From assembly GCA_021229015.1 (NCBI GenBank), contig CM037778.1, forward strand, positions 11,876,956-11,940,955: a stretch of 64,000 nt of DNA. The letters are read 5' to 3'. The notes beneath the pieces are model-generated. The model was given only the letters and a program-made list of their open reading frames with translations, did not search any database and was not told the DNA's origin. Made by a program: the position numbers and the translations under genes. The DNA comes from Solen grandis (lineage: Eukaryota > Mollusca > Bivalvia > Adapedonta > Solenidae). Shown in pieces: positions 34,185-46,670 of the stretch (its first letter is position 1; each line of letters starts with the position of its first letter).

Positions 34185-35000
34185 AACAAGAGCACTGCAA
34201 CAGCATGCAGGTGCCAGTGTTCATCTGTTTTTGCCAAAGTTACATTTTTTTTTATTAAACATTTAAAAAAGTTGACCTTGAAAATCACAACTAAAACTGT
34301 AAGCCTTTAAATGCAAAATTAAAATACCATACCCTTTAATTTGACCTATGACCTTGACGATGACCTTGACCTATGCATGGAATTGGATGTACACAACACA
34401 AAGATGTTAAATATGTAAACAAAAAATCACAATTGCTAATCCATTGAGTTTTTGATAATAAACACAAAACTATAAATTTGAAGACATTTTCTTAAAAAGA
34501 AAATGCTCTTTTTTAATTGCCTAAAGATCATGACCAAAGTCACACCTGCACAGGTTCATATGATAACAAACCAGTATAAAAAGTTTTTTGTTTTTTTTAA
34601 AAATATTGTAAAATGACAAAGAAATATCTATTTTAAAACTTGTCAAGGTCAAGGTTATGGCCAATGTTAAAGTTTTTGTTAAACATTTAAAAATAGGTCA
34701 AAGTTCAAGGTCAATAATCCAAAACTGTAACATTAATGGAAAGAAATTCACATGTGAAATATCAGTGCCCTGTTGGTAATGGTTCTGAAATGTTACAGCA
34801 AAAATAGGTCAAAGGTCAAGTCAAGAGGTGAAAAATTTACATATGTCTGGATAGGCCTTGTCAAGATGAATATGCATACCAAAAATGAAAGTTGTATATT
34901 GAATAGTAGAGAAGGCATGGCGACAACTGACGACGACAACAACGCTGGAGTTACGACATGAGCTCGTATTTTTTTATTCGAAAAACAGACAAACTAAAAA
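34185..35000 (+). mobile_element. ACAAGAG...TAAAAA element, GTCTGTTTTT subfamily
   Basis: Begins AACAAGAGCACTGCAACAGC, GCAGGTGC, then TTCATCTGTTTTTGCC. The body has GACCTTGAAAATCACAACTA and repeated AAAATAGGTCAAAG blocks. It ends GAAAAACAGACAAACTAAAAA at 35000, where the next element starts. Matches 51650-52724. Confidence 0.85.
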
Positions 35001-35002
35001 TG

Positions 35003-35685
35003 AAGAAGAGGGCCATAGAGGCCCTAAATCACTCACCTGAGTTTAGTGTTACCCAAGGATCATCTGTATCAAAACATTTTGAAATCTGGCCAATAGTTTT
35101 GAAGAAGATGATTTTTAAAATTTCCATAATTCATTTCTTTCTATTGCCAATGCAACCATGTTTTCTTATGGATCAAGTTTACTGTAGCATCTTTTGTGAG
35201 GGTTCACCTAAGGATCATCCCTGCCAAGTTTAATCAAATTCTGCCCAGCAGTTTTTAGAGACGATGTTGTTTTAAGGTTTCACTATATATATTTAAGGCA
35301 AATTAGTTCCACCCCTGGCAGCCATGTTTATACGGATCAAAATAATTTTAGCCATCTTGGTAGATGGTTACCCAAGGAACATCTGTATTAAAACATTTTG
35401 AAATCTGGCCAGTAGTTTTGAAGGAGATGATTTTTATAGTTTTCATAATTTTTTATCTTTCTGTTGCCATGGCAACCAGAGTTCTACATGGATCAAGTTT
35501 ATTTTACCAATTTTTGTGATGGTTCACCCAAGGATCATCCCTGCCAAGTTTAATCAAATTCTGTCCAATAGTTTCAGAGAAGATGTTGTTTAAAGCAAAT
35601 TGTTGAAGACGCACAACGACGGATGAGGAATGCAGGGTGATCCTAATAGCTCACCATGACCAGTTGTGCTCAGGTGAGCTAAAAA
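35003..35685 (+). mobile_element. ACAAGAG...TAAAAA element, CACCTGAG subfamily
   Basis: Begins GAAGAGGGCCATAGAGGCCC, then CTCACCTGAG. Two internal units of about 320 bp carry AACATTTTGAAATCTGGCCA and TGCCAAGTTTAATCAAATTC. It ends CTCACCATGACCAGTTGTGC, TCAGGTGAGCTAAAAA. It abuts the previous element head to tail. Confidence 0.87.
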
Positions 35686-36865
35686 GTGGTAAGCTATATA
35701 ATATAGAGGAAACAAAGGGATTAAAATAATACTGAAACTGACATATTTAGAGACCTATTCATCCCAATAGTTTATGAAATCCTTAATAGCTTGCCAGCAG
35801 GGGGGGTTTATATTTACTTAAGTATGACATACCACTGCCAGGGAACAAACCTGCAACTTGCTGATTCATAAACAAATGCTCCAACCACAGCACCATAAGG
35901 GCAATTGAACATGGCCATAAGAAGTAAATATGGCAAGTATCATCAAGTTTTTACCAGACTTAGAAATATTACAGAGAAAAAATGTGCATGCTGAGTAATC
36001 TTGTGATCTTAACTGCAATTTCTGCTACCCAAACATTCTGATAATTAAACACGACTGACTTCTACAACATAAATGGCAAGGTATATTCCACGATATCAAT
36101 CAAAAGCATAAAATTTGCATAGCAGACGACACTAATATAATCAAGAATCTAAACAGCAGACGGAATATCATGCAAGTAACCAACTATGGTCAACGTACCT
36201 CTCACGCTGAATTACTTCATTAGGTTTGTCAGTATTGAACGAGGGGGCAGAAAAATTGGGGAAAAAAAACATATAGCAGAGTTCATTCAACTTTTTCAAT
36301 TATCTCCGTGTGATTTCGGACTTAATCAAATAAAGGCGAACAATTCTGAAGTAAACATTTCACAAAGTGAGAGAATTTGCCTAATATTCTCTGAATCTGG
36401 AGAAAAACAAACCCCAAAACAGAAATAAAGATGTCTACAATGAAGAAATATTAGTAAGAAATGGCCCTTATCTAGAAATGCGATAATCTGAAATGTAACA
36501 GAATTATTAGATTGAGCTTCTGTCTGCCATGATGCATAATTTAGCCAAAATTACATCCAAGTTACAAGTCTGGCTCTATAAATTATATTTTTGCATTTTA
36601 TTCTTTTTTTTCCATCTTTGTGATGAACAATCGAATTCCACATCCCCTCAAGCCAAAGGACAAACTTACACTGCCCAGAAACAACTCTCAAGATGCTGTG
36701 ATTAATGGTAGTTGTACAGCTTACCATGGCTGAGGATTAAGCTTATAATTTCAGCCATCAACTTAAAAGCTCTGTTACTGAAAGTCAAATGAGCTCAACA
36801 ACCAACTTTTTATATATGCCGGTGAGCCCATCTGGAATTCAATGAGCGATATATTCTGTTAAAAA
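35686..36865. other. No gene; one tRNA-like SINE head
   Basis: At about 35830-35912 the minus strand reads TGCTGTGGTTGGAGCA (A-box-like), then GCAGGTTTGTTCCCTGG (B-box-like), so it is a probable SINE head. An open frame at 36186-36428 has no support. Confidence 0.5.
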
Positions 36866-37025
36866 TCTTCTCATGGCCCTGTTGGCCGTGGGTTTGAACC
36901 CCATTTGGGCAAGAATCTCTCCTGACCTTCCTAGGCACAAAGTACTGGCCCAACCCTGACACTGTTCAGAAGAATTATTAGGAATTGCAAGAACTTGTTT
37001 TCCCAGTCAATGTAAAAAAGAATGA
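36866..37025 (+). mobile_element. SINE family C
   Basis: The head has GGCCGTGGGTTTGAACCCCA (B-box). The body has CACAAAGTACTGGCCC and GAATTGCAAGAACTTGTTTT. A partial copy lies at 56490-56585 (CACAAAGTACTGGTCC, GTAAGAACTTGTTTCC). Confidence 0.65.
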
Positions 37026-37820
37026 TTTTAAAAAGGAAAACTACCTATTGTACAATTCAAACAATATTTGCATTTATAAATTGATATATATTGCAAATAC
37101 TGCAAACTATTCCCTCTCACGATACTTAATCATATCTTCTACAAATAATAACTGAATAACAAAATGTAAACATCATAATTTGCTAAATGACTCACTATGT
37201 GCAGTTATAAAAGTCATTTTGTAAAGATTATACACTGAGGAAAATGCATATTTTGCAAAATCGGAAGATTAGAGACATTCAATGCCTGCACGCAATAAAC
37301 AATGCAGGCATTCAATTATACATTATTTCTTAGAAACGTTTGAGATATAGCTGTATATTACATAGAGGGTATAACATTCAGGAATTCTGTAAATATAAAT
37401 TACAATGTCTTTAAGTTGGCAATTCAAAGTAAAGCAAGAAGTCTAAATGTTGACCAGAATCTCAATTTACATATTTTTAGCAATATCCTGTAGAATCATA
37501 TTTTTTTTATTTTTTTTTGGGGGGGGGGGATGTATTAATTTTTGTTGATTTTGAAGACATCTTTATTCTCAATTATTTTAAATATCAATTGCCCACGAAA
37601 ACTATTCATTTGCTGATACAAGAATCCATTATATTAATAACCAATGAAATTGACTTTATTACTGATTCCTTGAAATTTGGTGTCAACAAAAATTAATGAT
37701 TTTACATTTTGCAAAACTCCTCCACACTGGTGTTAAAGCCTTGATAAATAAGCATTCCTAGATCATTTACAACTTCAACCATTTTTATTACTTCATATGA
37801 AACTGTTTTGAATTTCCGGC
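37026..37820. other. AT-rich DNA, no gene seen
   Basis: T-rich then G-rich run at about 37500-37530. No exon is supported. Confidence 0.6.
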
Positions 37821-38823
37821 AAACAGAGCAGACCCTGATCAGACCAAAGGTATAAGGTACGTTGATCTGACCGAAAAACTGCCAGATTTAAAAAAAACAA
37901 AAAAACTTATACATGTATATAAGAAGAAGGTAGGTAACTTTTTCCATTGAAATCGTACAGTCATTTCAATTGCCTTAACTCCTTTGATTATTTATAGATT
38001 TTCATTGGTCTTATTTTGTGTGGAAGGGGTAAATAAAGACATACAGGGACAATAAAATACCCCCTTGTCTGAGGTATCACCCTAAAAATGTTCGCGAATT
38101 CAAACACCTGTTTGGTCGGAAGAGATCTGACCAACAGAATCTCACCAATTTCTCCCGTGTAAAACTATAGAAAAACTAAAGCCACAATATCAGTGTTGAA
38201 TTGTATGGATAGATACTGATGAAAGAAACAAATATACCTGAAATGAACACTTTTGCTGATTTGAAATCTATAGTTTTGAGAAGATTTTGTGACTCAATCG
38301 AAACGAAACTTCATCAGCAATATCACCGAGACGCTCGATAGAAACTGTAGAGAATCTGCCGTTTAAATGTAGCTGATCATCAGTCAAGATCAAGTCGGAT
38401 GATTTTTTAAAAAGACAGAAAAAAGTCTGAATAAGATGAAAAGTAAAATAACAAGTATTCATTTTTGGTTTATTTGTTTCTTTTATCAGCATCTGTCCAT
38501 ACAATTTAATGCTGATATTATAGCTTTAGTTTTTCTGTCGGTCAAATCTCTTCTGACCAGACCAAACATGTTTTCGACTTGCGAACTGTTGTAGCGTGAT
38601 TCCTTGGCAAGGGGGTGCTTTTTGTACCCGATTGTCTTTATTCATCCCTTCTATGCAAAATAAGACTCATTTTATGAAAATCCACCAAATTTCAAAGGAG
38701 TTACGGCAATTGAAACGACACGATGTATGTTTTCTTTTAATATATAAGGTCATTGATTTTTTTTTTAAATAGGCAGCAATGTACCAGGTACCTTTGGATC
38801 AGACAACTGTCATCTCTGTTTAC
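37821..38823. mobile_element. 1-kb foldback with 370-430 bp inverted arms
   Basis: The left arm 37821-38250 and right arm 38452-38823 are imperfect inverted copies. Paired landmarks are AAACAGAG / CTCTGTTT at the outer ends, TTTCAATTGCCTTAACTCCT / AGGAGTTACGGCAATTGAAA, TTTGGTCGGAAGAGATCTGA / AATCTCTTCTGACCAGACCA, and GTTGAATTGTATGGA / TCCATACAATTTAATGC. The unpaired centre of about 200 bp lies in a minus-strand frame (38268-38504) containing LTDDQLHLNGRFSTVSIERL, of unknown family. It could be a foldback transposon or an old inverted duplication. Confidence 0.75.
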
Positions 38824-39062
38824 TCATACAGTAATAGCTGTAATGTATTTTGAAGAAGACTATAACCTGTTGATCATGTACTGAGAGCATGCCTGGAGAT
38901 ACAGATGATGTTATGCTCACTGCTGGGCAGGCAGCCTTATTAAAGTAGTTGTAGTAAACACTTGTGTTTGTTTATATTTTCACCTTATTTTAAATCTACT
39001 TCTACAAGGCCAATGCAGTTACCACCACTGTATATCAATATGACACAATGATATAAAGTACA

Positions 39063-39304
39063 TTAACCCTTTCCCTCATATAGACTCATTTTGACGCACT
39101 CAATAGGTACCACATAAAGCCTGATCTGCAGAAAACCACAGTTAAACCTTACCAAATTTAATTACAAAATCCTCTTTTCTAGACCACTGAGGAGCAGCGA
39201 ACAGCATAAAACCTGATCAGCCTGCGAGTTACTCGCAGGCTGATCTGGTTTTATGCTGTTCGCATAGGTCTTTTCATGGTATCCTCTATGAGGGAAAGGG
39301 TTAA
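39063..39304. mobile_element. TTAA-flanked miniature element, family 1, best-preserved copy
   Basis: TTAA at both ends (39063-39066 and 39301-39304). The ends are CCCTTTCCCTCATATAGA and TCTATGAGGGAAAGGG. Inside, GCGAACAGCATAAAACC T GATCAGCCTGCGAGT is followed after a single T by its complement, giving arms of 33 nt with one mismatch and a 1-nt loop. Confidence 0.92.
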
Positions 39305-39741
39305 TTTGTATAATAAACATTACAGTGGCATCTACACAGTCTACAGTACAGAAAAATCCACAGTTTTATATGCCATTTTAATATCCATCTAGTCATAAAT
39401 TGGTTCATGAATATTCATGAGATAAAGTTTTAATGTATAATCCTGCAATGACTTCATTTTTTTGCAATACACACAATGTTCAATGTATACTTTTATATGA
39501 GTTATCCCCCTTTAGACAATTGCAATTTTTTTTTATTGAGGTCTGACTGCAAAACTGTTTTAAATGCATAATATTATAGGGAAAAATGAAGAGTTTCATG
39601 GTCAACCCTCTAAATACTTTGAGATCATGGGAGCTTCTTGTCCCTGCAGGTTACCAGTCAGTTCTTTAATAGAAGATTATACATATTAAACTGAAATAAA
39701 ATAAAAATCCTTAAAAAGTTATAAAAGCCATCCTGAGTGTA

Positions 39742-40020
39742 ATGGACACTGAACATGAGACAATTTCATCTGATAATGCGCCAAGTAACATTCACAAAGA
39801 TTCACTTGATGGTACTCAATCTGATACTGCCTTCTCTAATACAAATATTAATGTCATCAAAGATGGCAATAAACCTAAAAGACTGGCCATAAAACATGCA
39901 ATTTTCACTAATGAATGGAACAATTTGACCACAGACTTTGATGATGAAGTCACTAAACTGTTTTTAGAAGAACACAGAAAAATATATTACCCAAACAAAT
40001 CTCAAGAAATATTTATTTAA
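39742..40020 (+). CDS. Small ORF of unknown function
   Basis: ATG to TAA, 92 codons. The product is acidic and hydrophilic, rich in Asp, Asn, Ser and Thr in the first half (MDTEHETISSDNAPSN). The second half has a more structured-looking segment (IKHAIFTNEWNNLTTDFDDE, then KLFLEEHRKIYYPN). No signal peptide, family motif or splice signal is seen. The length and composition are unusual for chance in this AT-rich DNA, but it could be a fragment of a retrocopy or mobile element. The repeat-rich neighbours give no context. Confidence 0.3.
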   Translation: MDTEHETISSDNAPSNIHKDSLDGTQSDTAFSNTNINVIKDGNKPKRLAIKHAIFTNEWNNLTTDFDDEVTKLFLEEHRKIYYPNKSQEIFI

Positions 40021-40720
40021 TTCCTTTTTTTCACAGAACTTAACTTTTTTGGAGATAAAAACACTGGGCTGACATTATAAACTCCTGTCAGATTGCTCCT
40101 ACTGCTTGACGTCTATTGAAAAATATTTAGGGATAGGGATAGCATGGAGAACTATCTGATGATCGCAAGAGAAATCTGAGTAATAGCAGAGATTTAAATA
40201 GACAGCTCACATCATAGAGCTGCCTTATCATCAAAGATCATGCACTCATTGATGAAGACTCATTTTCTTGCACTGAAATAACCCAAAAGGTCCTCATTTG
40301 CATACCATCTCAGACTGTATGAAACAAAACTGAATTGAAAAAATTGTTCCATCGATATGATTTGATGACACGGCCAATTCTTAAAGAGCTTGTTTATAAC
40401 CTCCTAATGACAGTGGAACATTGATCATTTATCAGTTTCTCCTGCAAAATGAAGTGAAATACAAGGTTTTGCCTTCCAAAAGTTCCCCACAGTGCATTTC
40501 TTTACTTCAAAGTAGACAAGCAAGGTTTAACTAACATTTTAGATTAGTCTATGACAAGCCTGGCCAAAGTTAACAATAGCGAGAAAATTGGTGGAGCTCC
40601 ATCATGAAAGCACTTGAAAATTCACATAGCAACCAATAGGGATGTACTACCACTAGCGTTCCTGTTGTGATACCATTGTGATATGGTTGTCGAATCGATG
40701 TATATAAATAATAGCCGATG
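40021..40720. other. No gene seen
   Basis: Nothing recognised. Confidence 0.6.
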
Positions 40721-40972
40721 TCTGACTTGACTATTTGAGTATACCATTGCTTTAACAGTATTTCAGTCATATAGTGATGCTCAGCTAATTACAGGTGGAG
40801 GAAGACCCTGAATGCACGGAGGCATCCTGGTAGAACCATCGACCTACCGCAAGCCAGCTGGAAGGCATCCTCATATGAAAATCCGAATGACCCTGCCGGG
40901 ATTCAAACCCACGCGGTGAGGGACTGAGTGAGTGCTAAAGTCAGCGACTTTACCCTCTTGGCCATTGCAGTC
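40721..40972 (-). mobile_element. SINE family A, near full length
   Basis: The minus-strand copy includes the tRNA-like head (TGGCCAAGAGGGTAAAGTCG and GCGTGGGTTTGAATCCC) and the body with CCAGCTGGCTTGCGGTAGGT and CCACCTGTAATTAGCTGA. Confidence 0.85.
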
Positions 40973-42989
40973 AATGTGCTACCAAAAACCACTTTTCTGT
41001 CAACTTAAAGTAGTAGTAAAATAGCATAATATAAGGACTAAATGACATTTCTTCAAATGTATTAACAAAAGAATTATATAAATTTAAATAATTGTTCTTT
41101 AATACTCTTTTATATGTAGTTATTGCTTATTATCACTCACCCAACCTACAACAACAGGATGAAAAAAAAAATCATGCTTAAGACAAATATCGGATGTTTC
41201 ACTCACTTAATCAGAGGTCAAAGATTTTGAAAAGTCACAGACTTTGCAAGCAGAGTGACATTGACAAATTGACAGACTATTTCATTTAGAAGTGTAAAAA
41301 TAAAGATCAATTAACTACACGCGACTACACTCTCCAGACCTGAATAAATAAAAAAACTAGAACAGGGTTGCTGATGAATTAGCATGCAAGACTGATAAAT
41401 CATATTTATTACATAAATGTTATCTCCACTAGACCTTAAAGCCATTTTTCTTCGAAAACAGACAAATATTCTATTAAGGAAACAGAAAAAAAAACAAGAG
41501 CTGGGTCAAATTCCACCAACAATTCTTAGCCCTAAGTAAAACATAAATATTTAAGGATGAAATTATTAAGATAATAGTTCATTCAACTTAGTCATGTACT
41601 TGAATATTTCATAACATAGTAATGGTGGAAGTGTATCTACCAAGTTTAAAAATTTAAGTATTTACTTAACGCTAAGTAATGTTGGTGGAATTCGAGCCTC
41701 ATGTCCCAGACAGTGCACTCCACTTTTCTGAGTGCTGGAATGTATAATGTTAGCTGATACTAACTTTAATGACCTTAACAAAAACCTTAAGCAACACAGA
41801 AAATTCCAAGTCAAAGAAGGGGCTTAACTGTGTCAAAATGAAATTTAGAGTTACCTGCCCCTTTAAAATGGGTTCCTCTTTTGATAGAGGTTCCTCTTTT
41901 GATAGAGAACAAGCATTCAAAGTTTCAAGTGAATTATAATGTTTGATGGTTTTAGAGAATTGGACCTGGAAAAAAAACTTTACCAATGCCAACAAGAGAG
42001 ATATGACAATCTCTCCACGTTTTTTCTTGGAAAAGTGGAGCAAAAAGAACTGCTGATTTGCTAAAAACATGCCTCCACCATATTTTGTTTTACTCAGATG
42101 CTTTGGTCATAGTTTAAGCTTCTTAAAAATGATATACATTTATCTACCTTTTCCCACATGTTAATTTTTAAGGATAGGCTCATACTGTCAGTATATGACC
42201 ATGCAGAAACTTGCAAACTTAATTATCAGTTATTTTTGCCTCTGTGATAAGAGTATAACACTTTAATCTTTACCTCATGAATATTCATGCACAAATTTAC
42301 GACCTGATGAATATTAATTGACTAATTAAATTCTTGAAACACTGGATTTTTCTTTGCTGAGCAGAATGTGTATAGTTTGAGCAACAATATTGTACAAGCA
42401 AAAAATAGGAGCTGTCTGATCTGGGTTTGCTCTGTTTGCTAAACTCTACAAAATGCATCTATAAGAGGTAAAGGTTAAGCCAGTCATCCTTAAAATTTCT
42501 GTGTTTTTGAGTGGAAAACATTTGTATCACATCTAAAAGTTCATTGCCCCTTGGAACTCCAGTGACTTTTATGGTTTTCATATTCAGGTTTAATGCTGCA
42601 TGCATTCAAACCTAATATTTCCAGGCATCATATACAGCAGCCGTAGAAAATGTTCACAGAGATTAATGGCAGAAGTTGTATGACAATGCCTCCCAAATGC
42701 CATGACATATATAGGGTTAACCTTTCATTTCTGGTTCTAATTTACCTCCTAGTTCTCAATGAGTGGAAAGGAGAAAAGACTGCTTTATGACAATTTCTGC
42801 AGTATGTTACTAGATTTCTTTACCTGACCTGTCATCACGTTGATGGCTTATACAGAGGAACTTGGGAACAGAGAGAAAAAAGGGAAAAATAAAACAGAAA
42901 AAAAAATGTAAAAATAAAAAAAAGTTTAAACAAGATCTATCACTGAAATCATTACCATTGCATTCCATCTTGTCTTCTTCTAATGTGAG
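40973..42989. other. AT-rich DNA, no gene seen
   Basis: An 18-bp duplication, GGTTCCTCTTTTGATAGA, lies at about 41871-41906. Otherwise nothing is recognised. Confidence 0.6.
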
Positions 42990-43946
42990 AGTAGGACAGG
43001 AAGTTACATGACATGACTGGGCCTAACATGATGGGACTGAACTGGACAGGAAGTGACATGACACGACTGGGCGTAACATGATGGGACTAAACTGGACAGG
43101 AAGTGACATGACACGACTGGACCTAACATGATGGGACTGAACTGGACAGGAAGTGACATGACATGACTGGGCCTAACATGATGGGACTGAACTGGACAGG
43201 AAGTGACATGACACGACTGGGCCTAACATGATGGGACTGAACTGGACAGGAAGTGACATGACATGACTGGGCCTAACATGATGGGACTGAACTGGACAGG
43301 AAGTGACATGACATGACTGGGCCTAACATGATGGGACTGAACTGGACAGGAAGTGACATGACACGACTGGCTAACATGATGGGACTGAACTGGACAGGAA
43401 GTGACATGACACGACTGGCCTAACATGATGGGACTGAACTGGACAGGAAGTGACATGACACGACTGGCCTAACATGATGGGACTGAACTGGACAGGAAGT
43501 GACATGACACGACTGGGTAACATGATGGGACTGAACTGGACAGGAAGTGACATGACACGACTGGGCCTAACATGATGGGACTGAACTGGACAGGAAGTGA
43601 CATGACACGACTGGGCCTAACATGATGGGACTGAACTGGACAGGAAGTGACATGACACGACTGGACCTAACATGATGGGACTGAACTGGACAGGAAGTGA
43701 CATGACACGACTGGGCCTAACATGATGGGACTGAACTGGACAGGAAGTGACATGACACGACTGGGCCTAACATGATGGGACTGAACTGGACAGGAAGTGA
43801 CATGACACGACTGGACCTAACATGATGGGACTGAACTGGACAGGAAGTGACATGACACGACTGGGCCTAACATGATGGGACTGAACTGGACAGGAAGTGA
43901 CATGACATGACTGGGCGTAACATGATAGGACTGAACTGGACAGGAC
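42990..43946. repeat. 50-bp minisatellite, about 19 copies
   Basis: The unit contains CCTAACATGATGGGACTGAA CTGGACAGGAAGTGACATGA CACGACTGGG. Copies are nearly identical. Differences are mostly ACAC/ACAT before GACTGG and the count of G/C at GGGCCT. The homogeneity points to recent expansion. Confidence 0.96.
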
Positions 43947-45694
43947 GAGCTTGATTCCTAGTTCATCCCAACTTCCATGAAGCAAGGGTTTTACCTCATT
44001 CTACCCAAAGATTATTAAACAAAGATTGGCAGCTAGTCTTAATCTCACAAATGCATGTAACAAATTGTCCAATATGTATATTTCAAAAGGACATTACATT
44101 ACCCTTAAAATAATCTTATTCATTAAAGTAAGTCAAGTAATAAAAAAGTGTTATGTAAAATAGAAAAGTACTGAAAAGGACTATGCAGTGTTCATTATTT
44201 TTCTGCTACGATGACTGAATTTAAATCACAATCTAAAAGAATTTTGAAAATAAATCAAACTGAAAATAATTTCATGTATGAGAGAAATGATAATTTTATG
44301 ATATGGTTACATTATCTTCTGCAATTTTTCAATACTTTTTTGAAAGTTAGCAAAATTAAGTTATCTGATATTTGTGCCTACACAATATTTTCCACTGGTT
44401 TTTACAGGAGTTTCCTATCTCTGTTTAATAAGCCTTAATGCTCTATCAATCACTCAATCTACTCAACAATTAAAATAAATATCAAGGGCAATAACTCAAT
44501 AAATAATACACATTTAAATAATGTGGTAAATTGAAGGAAGATGTGTCCCTTGCGCTGGTAAAACCAAAAATTCCTATGAAAAAAGGGGTCATAACTCTTA
44601 AACTATTTTTAAGAGTAATGTGCATGTCACTGGAGATAGACCTTCTGTCAGTGAATATATGTGCAAAGTTTCAATTGCCCCTCAAGATACTGAGCTAATT
44701 GTACAATAGTTCTGGCATAAAAAGGGGAATAACTCTTGAGAAACTTAAGAGAGACAGAGATGTACATTTCATTGCCTATAAATGCAAGTGTTGAGGTTCC
44801 TCAAATGCTTTCAACTTTTTTCTAAAATGGGATAGGAGACAACAGGTCGAGATAGAGTCATACAACATGTGAGATCTCTCTTCTTTATGATGATGGGTAT
44901 TACTAAAAGATAATTAATATTCAATAAACAATAATGATGATAACAATATTAATATCATTATTGCCCATATTAACAAGAATTATCTCATAAAGAAGATATG
45001 TGGCGTTGATGAAGAAAATAGAACAGTTATTGAATGTGTTAATTATTCTCTGTTAAGTGTTCATCCTGGGCAGTCAAAAAAAAACAACATATGGTCACAA
45101 GTCCTCTCTACTGCGGAGCAAACGCTAGTGTTATGAAGCAGACTATAATCTTCTGTCTCATATAGAGATGGTGAAAAAGACCATAATACACTTTTCATTT
45201 GAACGAGGCAGTGCGAGGCAGATAAAGGCATTTGTAGCAAAGTCCTACAGATATATATATCTATCTTATGATTTTCGAATAGATACTGAAATATATCAGT
45301 GAGATATAACTCATATCTTACTGTTGAAGCTGTGAAAAGTAGAAGTTGTGAAACGAATAAAGATTTCAATGACGTATGGTTACATCAAATAATTTGACAT
45401 GATTTGGCACCATGTTTGGTAATATCTGACTAGTTTAATGCAAAAACTATAGAAAACATAAGACAAAAAGAAAATTTGTTTTGAGTGAATATGGAACAAT
45501 CTCATCTCAAATTGATACAATTTTCATATTTATATAATTATATTGTAAATGTATCACTTCTCGATGAGATATATTCCATATTCTCATAAAGCAAACAAAT
45601 ATCCTCTATATCAATCCAATTTCTAGATCTTTTACGAGCAAATTCTGATGATACATTCATTGTGGTTCCTTTCATCCAAAACATACTTACTTAC
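43947..45694. other. No gene; relic of an ACAAGAG-type body
   Basis: At about 44530-44760, GGGGTCATAACTCTTAAAC and AAAAAGGGGAATAACTCTTG form two degenerate internal units like those of the dispersed elements, without ends. No exon is supported. Confidence 0.5.
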
Positions 45695-45794
45695 AGAGAT
45701 TTCACCAATGATTGTAACGTTCTCACAATACTTACTGTAATGTCTTACCGACAATGTCAGATTGAAAACATTATCCTTGCAATAAAACCTCCCA
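45695..45794 (-). CDS. Candidate internal exon, 100 nt, product unknown
   Basis: On the minus strand an acceptor CTATAAG precedes and a strong donor TCT|GTAAGTAAG follows. The open frame reads GRFYCKDNVFNLTLSVRHYS and then KYCENVTIIGEIS. Two Cys and two N-glycosylation-type sites (NLT, NVT) suggest an extracellular or lumenal segment. No family is recognised and no neighbouring exon is firmly linked, so it may be chance. Confidence 0.25.
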
Positions 45795-46288
45795 CTTATA
45801 GAAGAAATAAAACACGCTAAAAACAAAATGTCACTCTATGCGCAATAAAGAGCAATCTAATTTTACAGCTTGAAAGAAAAGTATGTCTCCATTATTCCTT
45901 GGCTATCTTTGATACTAATGTACAGAATCCAATTATGTTTTTCTTCAATCTTCTACAGGGTAATAACAATGGTGTTTGATGATATTTTCTTTTTTTACAG
46001 AAAGGAATGGCAGTATATTTATGATGAATATGACCAATGATTTCAGCAGAGAATTATGAGAGATTTGCCCCATTTTCTTATTTTATATATTTTGTTGCAA
46101 TCTGTCATATGAGAGAAAATACCTATTCAATATATAAACTAGTCATACATAGAACATAAATCCTCCAGATATGGACATGCATCTTTCATTTCTTTGGGCC
46201 AAAATAAACAAGATGTTTTTTTTTCAGACTGGATTAATTATCCCTGTATCAGTGATTTTTAATGTCATTATCATAATAGAAATGGATA

Positions 46289-46670
46289 TCAAGAGCACAG
46301 CATGCATATGTTTTTTTATTTTTTAAAGGAGATAAATTTCGTCAAAACGAACCTAAGAGTTATGGCCCTTAATGAAAATGCAGTCTATGTGACAGTGAAC
46401 AAGTATGTGAAATTTGATGAGAGGTTTTATTAGCTTAGAAGTTAAAGTTTTACTCTGTTTTTTGTTTTAGAAAAGGGAGATAAATTTGGTAAAAATGAAC
46501 CTAAGAGTTATGGCCCTTGATGGGAATATAGCCCTTGTGATAATTAACACGTATGTGAAGTCTGTTGACAGAAGGTTTAATAGTTTAGAAGTTATGGCCA
46601 AGGTTTAAGTTTTTCACAATCTCTTCACCACCAGCGACGACACCAGATGGATGAAAATACCTTTATTAAA
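46289..46670 (+). mobile_element. ACAAGAG-type element, two internal units
   Basis: Begins CAAGAGCACAGCATGCATATG. Two tandem units of about 155 bp contain GGAGATAAATTTGGT, GAACCTAAGAGTTATGGCCC and a TATGTGAA block. The end is decayed. Same subfamily as 59225-59476. Confidence 0.7.

Noticed and set aside
43223..43985. Minus-strand frames encoding a Ser/His/Val/Pro repeat
   Set aside because: They are translations of the 50-bp minisatellite, and the frame breaks where a unit loses one to three bases.
44876..45001. Inverted-repeat element around AATAATGAT/ATCATTATT
   Set aside because: Pairing is patchy and limited to AT-rich words that pair easily by chance.
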